Source: Balanoglossus misakiensis (lineage: Eukaryota; Hemichordata). Taken from it: a stretch of 64,000 bases of DNA. Where the stretch lies: positions 12,710,001-12,774,000 of the forward strand of contig CM082576.2 of NCBI GenBank assembly GCA_040954595.2. The letters run 5' to 3'. Every line of letters starts with the position of its first letter. Within the stretch, counting starts at the first letter, position 1. Positions 22,076-35,101 of the stretch are shown here, piece after piece. Made by a program: the position numbers and the translations under genes. A model generated the notes under the pieces. It made no database searches, had not been told where the DNA came from, and was given only the letters and a program-made list of their open reading frames with translations.

Positions 22076-25000
22076 GTTCTCAGAAATCTGATCATTGCAA
22101 GTCAAAAATGTCAACACTGAGACAGTTTGTCAACTGTTTAAACTCAAGAAATTAAAATTTGTAGCAAGTGACAAAATGAGATGTATTTTTTATAAGTGAA
22201 AATTCTATTTTTCAATTGTAAGTACCAGTACTCCCTACAAAAACACATTCACTGTGGATGTATGTAAGTTTCGAAAAAGTTTCATCTTGATTTTTCTTAC
22301 TAGGGGAGAGTGTGATCTTTATATCTATTATTAGTTGTTACCTTTTTTTAAAATTGTGTACCGGTAAATATTGTCCCCAGTAAAGTTGACCTCTTTTACC
22401 AGAGTCAAGATAACCACCTCTATCACTAGTTGTTTCACTATTTGTTCAGGGCAAATGTTTTATTCTCTGGTGAAATGCTACTTTTGAAAAAAAAATGTCA
22501 TGGTAAGGTTATAGTGAAGTTGTACAGAATTGGTTTTCTCAGTGTCCTTTTTATTTGAAGTAGTTGACTGATATCAACAGGTCGTGAATCTGAATAAAAC
22601 TTGAAATAATGAAAATGTTTGGTAATTTGTCCCATCTGTATGGGGTCGAGTCCAAAAGTTAAAACACATGTAGTATATATCTATCGTTCGTCCGAAAATG
22701 CCACGAAAAGTTTAGAATACACCGCTGTGTTGACATCAAGTTTTCGTTTTGCTGTTCTAGATGGCCGTTTGTGTGATAAAACAGCGAAAATAAAATTATA
22801 GCTGTCAGATTGATAGGTCTACTGCCCAGCTCCTAGAAATGACCGTATTCATAAAACATGATGAGGGTCCAGCCAGCTGGACTGGTACACTGGTATGGTA
22901 GCGCTTAGATTTGATACGCCCTCAAGTGTCAAAAGTGCGAAATATGAGCGCTTTTGATCTTTTTTTGATATTCTGTCGGCTTTGTGATGATGCTGGTTTG
23001 ACGTTGTTATTTTACAAATCTAAAAACAAGATATACTACCGTACAATATCTCAAACTGTCAAAGAATGCCCATGTTTTATTTATCCTTTAAACAAAAAAA
23101 TGTAGTGGAAAACTTCAAAAGCACAGTTCCTCCATACAGAAGTCAGCATGACCGCTCTGTCGGCCTTGTCGAGACACCTCAAGTTGGCGTCACGTCGCTT
23201 TACGTGAAATATCATATTCAGGTTCGCTGTCTGACACGCTCAAGTTCAAGGCTGAGGTCAAATTGAACAGCAACTCGAGGGATTAGGAGTTATTATTCCC
23301 CCATTGACAGTGTTGGCTCGCATACAATGCAGATAAAAACTGCCCTGATAATAGAATACAATAGGCCGTTGTTTCCCGTTATATGTAAACAGTGGGCTAT
23401 AGCTTGTCTTGTGTGAATGGCGATTTTGCCTCATGAAAACGTCATTTTTAAACGTTGATTTACACCGTGGTATGAAAATACAGGCCAAACTAAATGACAG
23501 TAGCGTTAGAAATATAAATACCGTGTAAAATATGTACATGGCCAAAGAATACCAAATGTACACCACTAGAGATCCCGTTGACGGAAAATAACAATCGATC
23601 GGATCTCCGGGGGAAATGTACACACGCTCCTGTAAATTGGCTGGGCATTGTATAAAAGTTACCAACAAGCCTCTAACTGTGCAGTTATAATGTCAAACGA
23701 GCGAGATAAACTCCAGCCAACAATGGCTTCTTTGAAGAAAGTGGGTCACTATTATATTGACGCGAAGGGGGACCTAGCGTGATCGTGTTTTACCGGTCAC
23801 GACTTTTCACGTCAAGGCAGAGAGTACAAACAGCAACGCAATCACAAACTGGTCAACAGAGTTTTTATTGAAATGTTGGCACATATATAAAACTGTCAGA
23901 AATGTTTACATGCGGAGACTGGCCCAGATAAATACTAAACGTGAAAATAGTCCCATATGCCTCACTGATATTAGAAGGTTAATCAATACATCATTAAACA
24001 TCAATATAGCTTAGTATATCAAACCAACGAAATTAGCGGGACACAATATTCAAATCCCACAAATAGCCCGACTTCATAAGATATCATATTGCAATGATAA
24101 CAAAACTCGCTGTTAGAAAATTCTGCACAAAGTGTTAAAGCTGATCAAACCCACCAGTTAGTCGCGGTGCTGACGTTATCAGCTTACATTTTCGCTCCGA
24201 GGTCGATTCATCTATGATACAGTCAAGGTTACCGACGAATATTCCAAATAACAGTCACTTTATAGCGTACTGACTGCGGAAATACTGACGACATATTTCA
24301 AAAATATTTGCAAAATAATCTTAAAGTGTCTGCATATGGCATCAGCCAAAAATAAATGTAATATCATAATGTTAAGTTTCGATATCAGGCACGACAATTT
24401 ACACCAGTAATATTGTTCAGCTGTACGGTTTATACAGTCTGTTCTGGAGACAACGACATCGACAAAGCAACAAAACATTTCTAAATTTATGAATTCCGTG
24501 CTATATTTAGTTCGATGAGCGGGCGCCATTATCATTGGACACTCGCCGCCATCATTACAAAATGTATGCTGCACCCCTTCATAAAAAAGTTTTCCTCGTA
24601 AGGTACAATATTCGCATATACAAAAATCATCTCATAATAATAATAAAGGAATTATTTACGGAAAAGTGTTCAAATTATTCATCAAGACGTTTGTTTACCA
24701 ATTCAAAATATTTAAAACTAAATGTACCTTTAAATATATTAACTGCGAAACAATGCCGTCATCGTTTGAGTGAATGTTTACAATAATATGGCAGTCATCA
24801 CACCTCTTTGTTGTATTTTACACAGGCATTTCATTTCGATGCCGAAATTTAGTAATTTTTTTGTTTGCAAATTAAATGGACAGTTCAGCTTATATCATGC
24901 TTCCACCCATTTTTAAAAAAAATAAAGTTGATACTACAACGCCGTTTTTCGGAATTTTCCCCACAGCACCTGCAGCATTGGTCTTCTCGATCAGCCGCAC

Positions 25001-25662
25001 CAGATCTGTGATATAGGTCGGGGTCCATTCCAGAGTCAATTTCCCCATATTAGCTCGCCCTGGCTGGCGGACGGTCGAAAGGAATTCCAGAGGAAAAACT
25101 GTACACCACACATCATCTGCTTGCATGCCTGACATGCAAACGAGTTAACATAAACCTGTTTCAATTGCGGATGGAATTTCAAACTTATTTAGGTCGCATA
25201 GGAGTCGGAAACACCTAAAAATAGTCATATGAAATAGTGTATGGAAATTTTATTTCCAGGTGCTCCCAGTTTTTTTTAAGTTGTTCAGAAGTCGACAATC
25301 CCACAACAGAAAACATTCCACGCTACACCGACTCTGGTGCATAGTTACCGGATTCTGCTCTTTTGGGCGTAGTCACCAAAGAGCGACCTTTCGTGTTTTG
25401 AGGTGTTGACATGAGAAACTGAATCGTGTTCTAATATTACCCTCTGTTGTGTTATTTCAAAGTCCGGGCGTTCGTTTTCTTTTCAGTGTCGGTTAACCGG
25501 AACAATCCATAGTGAACTTATTGGGATGACAGTTTTTATCTGGAAGAGCCGACAAATGGCCCCACCAATTAAATTTGGCCCCCACACTGGGCATGTTCAA
25601 TGGCAATATCGATCGCCGACCGTATTGAATATAGCACCTTCGCGTACTATACTCACGAGGCT
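22076..25662. other. Intergenic spacer, 3.6 kb
   Basis: No gene can be supported. Two items are worth knowing. TATAAAAG at 23651-23658 is followed 31 bases later by ATG and a 30-codon open frame (23690-23782). A minus-strand open frame at 24890-25135 has protein-like composition but no recognised family and no clear splice context. Confidence 0.5.
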
Positions 25663-25663
25663 T

Positions 25664-25669
25664 TTTATT
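25664..25669 (-). terminator. Candidate polyadenylation signal of the coiled-coil gene
   Basis: tttatt on the + strand gives AATAAA on the minus strand, about 195 bases after the stop codon. A second hexamer lies at 25249-25254. Confidence 0.4.
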
Positions 25670-25862
25670 TCAAACTGAGCTCAGGAGGAATGTGGTCGAG
25701 CGAACTTGTTTTGGTATGAGAGGCAGTGAGTCGTTTTACCACAGTCACAGAGGTCGTGACATTGGGTCAAAACGCACGATTTGATCAGGTTAATTCAGTA
25801 TTACATCAACGTGGAGGGGACGACAGTGGTGAAGGCAATGCCAACGCCGCGCACTGTATACT

Positions 25863-27380
25863 TTAAAACAGTTTGAATTTGCCGCCCTTTTTGGACTTCT
25901 TCCCGCTCGCGGCTTCTTCACTCTCGGCTTGGATCGCGTTCAGTTGTTCTGTTGCTTTCTGCAGCTCTTCTTCTTGGGCAGCCCTCTTGGATTCAGCCTC
26001 GGAAAGCTTGGACTTCAACTTACCGACTTCGTTCAGAAGTTCGCTTATTTTGGCGTCTTTCTGGTTTACGCTTGTCGTCAACTTCTGTACTTGGGCAGAA
26101 TCTGTCTTTAACTTGGCGGCTTCGCTTTCGAGCTGCTTAATTTTGTCCTCCTTCTCGGACAACGACTTCGTAGCGATTTGCAATTTGCCGACGTCCCTTT
26201 GAAGAGTGGATTTTTCGGACTCCAGCTTGCGGATTCTTTCGTCCTTGTCCGCGGCAGTCTTGGCGACGTTTTGTTGTTTGGCGGAATTATCTCTTTTCAA
26301 TCTGGCGTTCTCTTCTTCCAAGCTTCGTATTCTTTGATCGCTTTCTTTGGCGGCTTTGGACGCATCTTCAAGTTTGGCAACTTGGGCTTTCAGAGCGGCA
26401 TTCTCTACTTCCAAGTCTTTCGTCTTGTCACCTGTCTGCGATAACGACTTGGTCATGTTTTCGATCTCTCGTTTAATGTTCATGGTAAGTTTTCCCTCCA
26501 ACTCCGCCATGCTGTCTTGTAGAATGGACGTTTTCCCGGCGACCTCCTCTAAAACCTTCTCGGTTGTGGTCTGGATGCTTTGAGAGGCGTCCCGGTTCTT
26601 GCTCGTCGCTTCCTCGAACTTGTCTTCCAGAAGCGTGAGCTTTTCCAAGATTTCCTCTCGCCCTTTTGCCGCCTCCTCCGCCTCTTTTTCTTGACCGCCA
26701 TCCTCCTGGGAGGGGCTCTCGTCCTTGGTAACCTCCTCCAGGATTTTGAAGTTTTGGTCCTCCAGTCGGTTCATGCGTTCCTGGATCACCGTGAGCCGTT
26801 CGGTCGTGTCCAGGACGGACAGCCCGCTTTCTGACGCCACTATCTCCAGCCTCTCTTCCAGCGCGGCGAGTTTCTCCAGCACCGCCTGATTTATCACCCG
26901 GTCACCCTGCGCTGCAGCAGTCCGCGGCGACAACTGAACTTCCTCCGACCCGGCATCGCTGGCAGATTCCGGTGACATCACCGGGTCATCACGCACCTCG
27001 GGGCTGCGAACTCTTGGTGGCCCTCTACTACCGCCACCGCCATTTCCTTTCTGATGCCGCTGTGGTTGTGTTTTCATCCTGCGTTCATTGGCCTGGGGCT
27101 GTGCGGCGGGTTTTTCCTGTGTCGCCGCTGCCACCGGGGTGGTTTTCCTCGTTGGCAGAGGTATCCCCGACGAGCGCCGCACAGGTATCTTGCTCCCCTG
27201 CGGCGTGGTGGGCGTTCGGCCGCCTCCGTGCGCCGCGTATTCCTGTTCGCTCATGTCCATCATCTCATCGTCGACCGATCCACCGCGGTAGTAGGACTGC
27301 ACGTCGCTGTATCTACCGTATTGTCCGTTCTCCTCGAATTCGTTGAAGTTGGCCATAACGTTTGTCTCGTTATAGGCCAT
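25863..27380 (-). CDS. Coiled-coil protein with two SxIP (EB-binding) motifs, 505 aa, intronless CDS
   Basis: I do not recognise a named orthologue. The chosen ATG at 27380 (MAYNETNVMANF) is the first true ATG of the frame and has A at -3 and G at +4; the open frame extends upstream only through a TTG. Residues 1-60 are acidic and Tyr/Gly-rich. Residues 60-160 are disordered, basic and Ser/Pro-rich, with SKIP at 63-66 and SGIP at 71-74 inside KIPVRRSSGIPLPTRK. These are two tandem SxIP motifs of the kind that bind the EB1 family at growing microtubule ends. Residues 163-490 are nearly continuous coiled coil, including about four internal repeats of 30-34 residues (348-460) with the pattern D-x-x-I-[RK]-x-LE-x-E. 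The tail is basic (GKKSKKGGKFKLF). Coding GC is well above the surroundings. The likely role, inferred, is a microtubule plus-end or cytoskeletal linker. Confidence 0.85.
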   Translation of the reverse strand: MAYNETNVMANFNEFEENGQYGRYSDVQSYYRGGSVDDEMMDMSEQEYAAHGGGRTPTTPQGSKIPVRRSSGIPLPTRKTTPVAAATQEKPAAQPQANERRMKTQPQRHQKGNGGGGSRGPPRVRSPEVRDDPVMSPESASDAGSEEVQLSPRTAAAQGDRVINQAVLEKLAALEERLEIVASESGLSVLDTTERLTVIQERMNRLEDQNFKILEEVTKDESPSQEDGGQEKEAEEAAKGREEILEKLTLLEDKFEEATSKNRDASQSIQTTTEKVLEEVAGKTSILQDSMAELEGKLTMNIKREIENMTKSLSQTGDKTKDLEVENAALKAQVAKLEDASKAAKESDQRIRSLEEENARLKRDNSAKQQNVAKTAADKDERIRKLESEKSTLQRDVGKLQIATKSLSEKEDKIKQLESEAAKLKTDSAQVQKLTTSVNQKDAKISELLNEVGKLKSKLSEAESKRAAQEEELQKATEQLNAIQAESEEAASGKKSKKGGKFKLF

Positions 27381-27614
27381 CGTGAAAACAACTCTGTCCG
27401 GTTCAGGTCGAGTCTCTTTTATAAATACGACGTAGATTCCGACCTTCACAATAACCTGCTCTGGTCGATACACCCTATTTGTGTTTATTGTGGCCTCGTG
27501 TTCAAACGGTAAGGTCCACTCCAATGTGAAGGTTCACACCTCGCCCCAAAGTACGCAATCTAGTTGAATAGGTCTTCAGTCCCTTCATGCAAGCACTGGC
27601 CTGGCAATCCCAAT

Positions 27615-28234
27615 CTGCAACACAAATAAAAGTATTACATATCACCTTCGGGGTAAAGTTCCTGAAATAGGCCAATTAATTAACACGATCTCCCATCCAC
27701 TCCAGGCCGACTCGAGAGTTCCGGTATTTTTACACTTCGGAGCTCATCACAGCGACGCACCGTCGTGTCATCCGAGGCCGACCTGACCTTAACTCGGACA
27801 TGACAGGGATGGGCAAGGCAACGACCGTAGGCCCCGTTTTAAACACAATGTACAATATGCATGTTTGACAAGCGAACCAGGTGTTAAATAAACACGACGT
27901 ACCACCGACTCGATCAAGGAGAACTTTGGACAATACGTGTACTGTGGATATAATATACTTCCCCGGCGCATTCGATGAACTCCCGCGTTAGATAAAACTC
28001 GTTCCCTCCTTTTTGGCACGAACAGAAAGTAGACGTGGGAAAAATCGTTTAACTGTCACCATAATCCCGATCCCATGCACAACCGCCTACCACTTTATTT
28101 TGTATTCGCAGCATGGGCCCACAACTGAACACTTTCAATAATTTGCCCGAGTGAACGATCGCCAGGGCGTGACTTGTGTCACAAGAAATCGGCTCTGGGT
28201 TTGTTAGGGTGAAAGGGGTCTCGGTAAAACTTAC
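27615..28234 (-). other. Proposed 5' UTR intron of the coiled-coil gene
   Basis: The minus-strand donor AAG|GTAAGT (exon edge 28235) and acceptor ttgcag (exon edge 27614) define a 620-base intron. The exon from 27614 to the ATG reads through a stop in the frame of the upstream ATG near 28324, so the upstream exon is best treated as non-coding. Confidence 0.4.
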
Positions 28235-28329
28235 CTTGATGAATCGCCGTGATGGACTCTGTATCCGTTGGATCTGCAAGCAGTGGACGAGCAGCAGACA
28301 GCTACAGAAAACAAAGCATTCCACGCCAA

Positions 28330-30120
28330 AGACAATATATCGATTCCCACAGCAGAGTGCCCGGCCTGGTCGCGGTGAAATGAACTACAGTTTACGTACG
28401 TACGTACACACGCTGGCGTGGCCTAAAATAGAAAAAGTAGTTCGCACATGAATACAATGATAATGTTTGAAACAGCTGCACAAGGCAGATCTTCCCCGCA
28501 GGCTGTCTGGTCTTTGCACATGAAAACTCGCGACAGAATGGACTCCCATTCATCTAGAGATGACACCGCGTAAAAAGTGTGTACATTTCAGTATAAGAAG
28601 ATCCCCACCTTCCAATCGCCTTTGACAAGAGACTGCACGCTATTCCAAACACGATTTAAACCCCTCCGGGTCATCGTACGAATTCATGTGTAGTTTCATG
28701 GTGATGTCATCTTTAGCCAGACAATACATGTAAACAACGCAGAAAAGAAACATCCGGGAATTGCATTTACCGATAAATTTGATACAAGCCTGCTCATACG
28801 AGTGACATTTGGGTCACGCGTCAACACGTCACAGATCCTGTTTTGTACGCTTTGTGTGTTTATAAAATACCGCGTTTTGATAAGATGGCCTATAACGCAA
28901 TTGACATAGTGGTATGCCGCTATATATCCGCTGTGATTATCCAAACAGTTAATTCACACCTGGATAAAGTAACAACGCAATAATGTTTAATGAGGTTTGA
29001 TAATCGGCAATGAGATTTGCGTATATCACTGGGTAAATTAATAGGCGAATAGGTCATGAATTTGTCACCGGCGCGATATTTCTAGTGCATATTAACCCCA
29101 AGACATTCAATTAACCCTCACCCATCTAATAAATACTATGACTTTTTTCAAATAAAATTGATGGCAACTGTTGCCTGCAGCTGGTTACAATGTAATCTTA
29201 CTATTGGTGAAATGTGTTTTGTATATGATTTATAGGCGTGTACCTTGGGACGTGTACCGTGTACCATCGGTGTGTTGGTATTTGGTCTAGCTGATGTTAG
29301 CTGTGATGAAGTACTTAAAATACTGATAACTGATACATCGTTTGGATTTTCGGTCCCGATGATGTAAGCGTTAAAACTTCCTGTTTCGCGAAACTCAGCT
29401 GTCCAGTAACCGCTGGACTGCGTGACGTATGTTTTCACAGACAGCGTCATCGCGTATAGATTTGCAGTCCACAAAATGCACACTGTATAAATAAAACGTT
29501 AAATATACATGATATATGTCTCATGTATTGGCGTTTAAATATTTTCGTACGTAATGCGACCACATCAACATTCGTGATTTACTCAGACTATTCAGGGCTT
29601 GTGGAAGGAGAGACTTCCCCGGACAATCAGTGTATACAGCGATAACGATTTCCCGGCCAAAGATATAATGGGTGAAAATGTCTGGATCGATTTTCCCTGC
29701 TGTTCGCGACGTACAAGATTAGTCGTTGGCGATGAACAGAATAATTGGGCGTCTTTGGGTAATTTATTGACCATCCAGGGGCCTTTCACTTGAAGATTAT
29801 GTAAATATATCTCGACTAGATTGGGTTTCTGAGATGCCAGACGCTTTATACCTCTCGGACCATTCAAAACCAAAGAATAGGAAGTGAAAACTGACGTAAT
29901 CTGGATCACGGCACGCATCACAGCTGCCGCATGTTAAATCCATACCCTGACCAAATACCACACCAGAAAATCTGTCTCGCTAGCCATGGCAACTGGTGAG
30001 CGCGTGGGTTGATTCTGTTGATGACACCGCTGCCGGTTTGTGGGGGCCAAGCTTCAAAACACATTTTCCGTCAACATTTTCTATCAATCCACAAACTATG
30101 GCGGAAAGTATCCACGCACA
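28330..30120. other. Intergenic spacer upstream of the coiled-coil gene
   Basis: Probably contains the promoter of the minus-strand gene near 28300-28400. The rest shows no supportable gene. Open frames on both strands around 29590-29920 overlap each other and have no family features. Confidence 0.4.
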
Positions 30121-30130
30121 AATTCGCCGC

Positions 30131-30410
<280 letters not shown>

Positions 30411-33400
30411 ACCTCTGTCTATGCATCATTATCAAGGAAAGACACATACTTCCAATATAACTTGAAAATAAATTTTAAAGCTGAAATACTTTATTCAATA
30501 ATGGGCAGTAGGGAAACGCATGGTGCTTACGTTATAGCTTTATATAACGCTGACAATCATTTCTCAGTAAACTTTGACATATTGGCTCTGGTTCAAGTTA
30601 AACTCCATTGCTGGATGATTTACAAGTAGGCGGCTGGTGTCTCTAAAGGTGGACAATGGCTAGATTTCTGACTGTTGACGATTGATGACCAGGGTCATTT
30701 GGCTCAAAGGGTAACCTATTAAACCCGTCCACTCTTTTTTGGTATATTTTCCATGTGCGTAAATTGTTCAGTAAACCGCCCGATGTCCCATTCACGCTCA
30801 TTTGAAATGGCGCCTTCGGAATTTTTGTGAGCAAGTTGAACGTCATGTAATCTCCACCACTTGCAGGTAACTTAGGCTTTACTGTCAGAACTTTAAGAAT
30901 CCTCCCATGCTATTTTGTGATATTATATATTACGTCAATTTGTCAAATCCTTTAATTACAATGTAATGCTTTCCCATCGGTGGTTTTACTCTGACTTCAT
31001 AGTAGACTAGTGGGCGGTAATTCAACTACAGTTTGACTCAAACGGAAACGTGCAAAACCACATACTGACATCACCAGTCCGCATAATCGCAATACTCATG
31101 CGATTCCGAGTCGATAAAGTTATTTTCATAATGGAGATTCTAAAAACCTATATTGATTTTGATAAATGTGGTTGTATGAACTCTGACACACACACTACAC
31201 ACATATTTTATTATTAGCAACAATCCCACGCATTCTTCCGTGTATAGACCCAATGATACTTAAAATAAATGAGTTCCAAAATTACTTCTTGCGTACAATT
31301 ACCAAGTTCTTAATTTATTTTTCGCAGTAACATGTTGGAATCTCCGGGAAGTTCGTATATGGACGGATTTCGGACTCCTGGAATTTTAGGTATTTTGATG
31401 ACCGATGTCCTAGTGACGCATATGTAAAGACAAGGTGTTACCATCCACCTTTCCTTTGAAGTCCCGACATCCGAAGTTCTTTGGAGAAGTTTAGGTTCAA
31501 GGACATCGTGCACGGGGTTTACTGCAAAGTTAATTAAATTTTCATATAGGCCTACATTGCATACATGATGATATACACACTATGAGAATGATCTTTCAAA
31601 GGTAATTTTTCTTGATTGCCCGAGTAGAGATTGTGATAAGAGGGTTACATAGGGCTAGACGTCTGTTTGTATTTATTCAAACTGAACAGTTAGATGAATT
31701 GTCTGTCACATAAATCTCATAAAACATGTTCCTGTAAATATTGAAACTGTTAATTATGGCAGATGGAAAACTTCTCCTTTGAGATGCAAATGACCGATTC
31801 AATCGTATTTGGGATTTAAAAAAAAGTATGGTCAGCCTGTTTATACACTCTATACCATGTCAAACACCTGAGATATGATATATGACAACACACGCAAACC
31901 TTGCCATGCGTTGCCCGGCAACACGCAGTCCGTTGACCCGTGACCTTTGCCATTAAATAGATAATAGCCTTCGGGTAGATCCTGCTGACGTCCACTCGCT
32001 GCCCTCAAGATGTATCGGCGACCTGTGACCCTTTGCGCAGCGAATGAGTAGCCCCCGGCGCGATGCTATTAAATTGCAATTATTGGATTATGGACGTCTT
32101 TAGAGTCGAAATGAAACGCCCATTTCAACATGTGTCAACAAGAGATGGTATTTGGAGTGGAAAGTATTGACATAATCAACTGGAAGGGACGAAGTCAATC
32201 AATAATTGTAACACTCCATTAAAAAAAATTCTTGAGCAACAGCGTACAACACTTTTAGTAGGTAAAATCGTGATGAAATATTAAACAAGTGATATTTTCC
32301 TTCGATTTATGAAATAATTTTTAATATTTCCTTACAGTTCTTTACTATGCATTTTGATTTTATATGTAAATGATGAGCCCCGTTGTATAAAATGTACAAG
32401 TAACTCGGTCGCTTCATAAAAGTGCAAATCCTTTGCCCAGGAATAATGAGTATTGTCGGTTCAGTGCATTGAAACACGGTCACCGTGGATTGAAGACGGT
32501 AGTGTCGGCCGTCTGTTTTGCGCTATCGTCTAGACGTTAGTCCCTACAGTTTGACCACTTGGTGGCGCTGAGATCTGTGGTGGACATCGACATTGGGCCA
32601 GGAAACAAGCTACTCATGATAAAATGACCCTGATTTAACACGAGTTAACTTCGTACTTCCCGTCCTAAGAACAGACAAATAATAAGAAAACCCTGTCAGA
32701 TACCTGTGTGATAACCAAGCATTTCTGTAGTAAAAGAAGTGAAAATGTTAAATAGTTTATTAATGAAAAGGAAATAAAGTTGCTGTAAAATCTGATAAAA
32801 AAATTCTCTTCCCTTGAAACTTTTAAAACTCCGAGACATATAAATTAGTTCTCTTATATACTAAAACATGAAACATTGTGTGACGGATAACGGAACAAAT
32901 CAGCACCAGCTAACTGCTCCATCAGAAAATTCACAAGCAGGGCGGGCCTACATGATGTTGTGTGGCTTACAACATCAGAGAATCTTAGATTTTGAATATT
33001 CTTTTTGAAAATATGGACATCATTCTCCCATTCGACATATAGCAATGGGAATTCTACCCATCTAAAGAATTTATGCAGAAATTCATCATGAAGAATAGAA
33101 GTTAGTGGTGTGCGTTGAAACTAAACCTTTGACATTAGTAGGAGACTGATATCCATATTCTCATGGTGAAGGAAATCGGTGACATCCGATTAATCGCAAC
33201 TGCACGGTTTCTTTTTATTATGAATTAGGCCTAGAGGAATTCGAAAATCTAAACTCCGATTTAAAAAAAAGTCGAAAACACCGAACCCTTATTGAATGAC
33301 TGGAAAAAAAGAAGTACTAGTATTTTGGGAATACCGTTGTACAGGTTTTAGTAGCAATTACAATTGACGTATCCAGAGAAACACTTCAAATGGTAAATTT

Positions 33401-34010
33401 ATAAGGACTACATTTTCGGGACTGTATTACGAACACTAAAAGGATATTCATCCTGCTATGGGACGAATGAGAGGACAACATACCATTTTATTTTATTTCC
33501 TGATGGAAGTTTTACATTTGTAGTACAAAAGTTGCCAGTAGCTGGCTAGCACATGCGATCTGACAGCAAGTTACCAGGTCCAAATGTGCCCATAATCCAT
33601 GTAGACTTTAATATGGTTCCCTTTATTTCATTCGAATTTCCGTAAAATCAAATATTGTTCCATTGGGTCAATACTCAAAGGAATTGCTTAAAGTTGTCAG
33701 TTTCAATAATTTCCCAGTGAAACCACGTGATCTCTGTAACTTTTTCCCGCTTTTTTTGGACGTGGGAGGAAAAAAAGGACTCTGACCTTATGAGACCCTT
33801 TAGCTCGCTTGATCAGGGCACTCTGCTGTGAAAGTGCGTCAAGGAGGTTTGTTTACCAGATTACACCTGGGATTCACCGGCGAAAACGGGAGAGTTCGTC
33901 GCAGACTATTGCATCAGTGACTTGTAACGAAGTCTTCGTGACTGCCTGGTTCCTGATTTAAACCCATCGCCGTTTCTTTCTACGTTGCACTGGTGATCTG
34001 GGTGATTTGC
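30411..34010. other. Intergenic spacer, 3.6 kb
   Basis: No gene, RNA gene or clear repeat can be supported here. It is AT-rich, with only short open frames. Confidence 0.5.
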
Positions 34011-34013
34011 TTA

Positions 34014-34816
34014 GGCTGCATTCACAAACACCTCTGGAGGGGGGGGCGGGAGAATTGAGGGGGGGGATTTGAAAAAATTGAGGGTATGTAAGGGGGGGGA
34101 TTTGAAATAATTTAGGGACTGAAAGGGGGGGACTTGAAAACTTTAACGACTAAATATTTATTTTGAGTCCACAAAAATGCAGTTTCGCGCCCTTTATTTT
34201 ACAAAATTTTCTAATGTGGGAGGGGGACACCCCCTCCCACACCCACCCCCTCCATTCATCAACACCTTTCAATCATTGACTAGTTTATCTAGTGTCCCAG
34301 GTCAGGGGACTTGCCCCACCCCATGATAACTTTGAGCGGCGACGGTTAAATTTGTCCTCCCCAACATACCGGTAGTTGAGTTAATTTGCTTTTGCCGGGT
34401 TCATTAAAATGCAGCTTTGAGCTCTGTATTTTAGAAAATTTTCTTACGTGCGAGGGGGACACCCCCTCCCAAACCCACCCCCTTCAATTCTCAGTTTACA
34501 ATGTCTCCCAACACAGAATACAAATATATGTACTTAAAAAATAAAAACAATGTTCAGTTTTAATACCCACTGATGAGGGGAAACATCAGTTTCAAATTCT
34601 TTTCATGGGAGCGCTGTTTTTCTTTTTACAAGATAGATAGGTGATGTGTTTTGCTCTGTGAAAGAAAATGGGGGGGGGGGATTTCAAAATTTTGGCATTT
34701 CGGAAGGGGGGGGATTTGAAAATATTGGCAGTTCGGAAGGGGGGCATGTGAAAATTAGCGGTAAAAAAAATTGAATTCTCCCGCCCCCCCCTCCAGAGGT
34801 GTTTGTGAATGCAGCC
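34014..34816. mobile_element. 803-base inverted-repeat DNA transposon (Harbinger-like, non-autonomous)
   Basis: The termini GGCTGCATTCACAAACACC and its complement form inverted repeats of about 43 bases, differing by one G in a G-run. A TTA triplet flanks each end (34011-34013 and 34817-34819), the 3-base target duplication typical of PIF/Harbinger elements. The interior is G-rich, carries no transposase frame, and holds an imperfect duplication of about 80 bases (about 34170-34255 and 34410-34495). The element ends about 285 bases upstream of the nuclear receptor ATG. Confidence 0.85.
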
Positions 34817-34819
34817 TTA

Positions 34820-35101
34820 GCGCCCTAGTTTCAGTCAGTTTGGCCCAGCGGTATGGATATGGATGGTTCGTGTCGGCCGTTCGTGTACGTGTAGTTATCC
34901 TCACCGGCCGGGTGAGTTCATCTGATTGACGCTACACATGCTACAGTCCCTGGTACCGTGCAACAGTTGTCGCGCTTAGGGTACAGGGAGTGTGTTACTA
35001 CATGCTCGGCTCTGACATTGTCAGCTCGTCATAACATAAAGTTTACCAAGTCACCGGCGATTTCCAGTACACACTGAACACTGTCGCCGGGACCGGGAAT
35101 C
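34820..35101 (+). promoter_or_regulatory. Probable promoter/5' leader of the two-DBD nuclear receptor
   Basis: A GC-richer stretch directly before the first coding exon. An in-frame TGA at about 35075 closes the frame upstream of the ATG and so fixes the start. No TATA box is seen. Confidence 0.4.

Noticed and set aside
27381-27524. 48-residue upstream extension of the coiled-coil frame
   Set aside because: It begins at a TTG and has no ATG; the first ATG at 27380 has a good initiation context.
28235-28324. Possible signal-peptide exon (MECFVFCSCLLLVHC) for the coiled-coil gene
   Set aside because: Joined to the acceptor at 27614 it meets a stop within ten codons and cannot continue into the main frame.
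29592-29921. 109-residue minus-strand frame with an overlapping plus-strand frame
   Set aside because: Open on both strands over the same bases, which suggests chance; no motif recognised.
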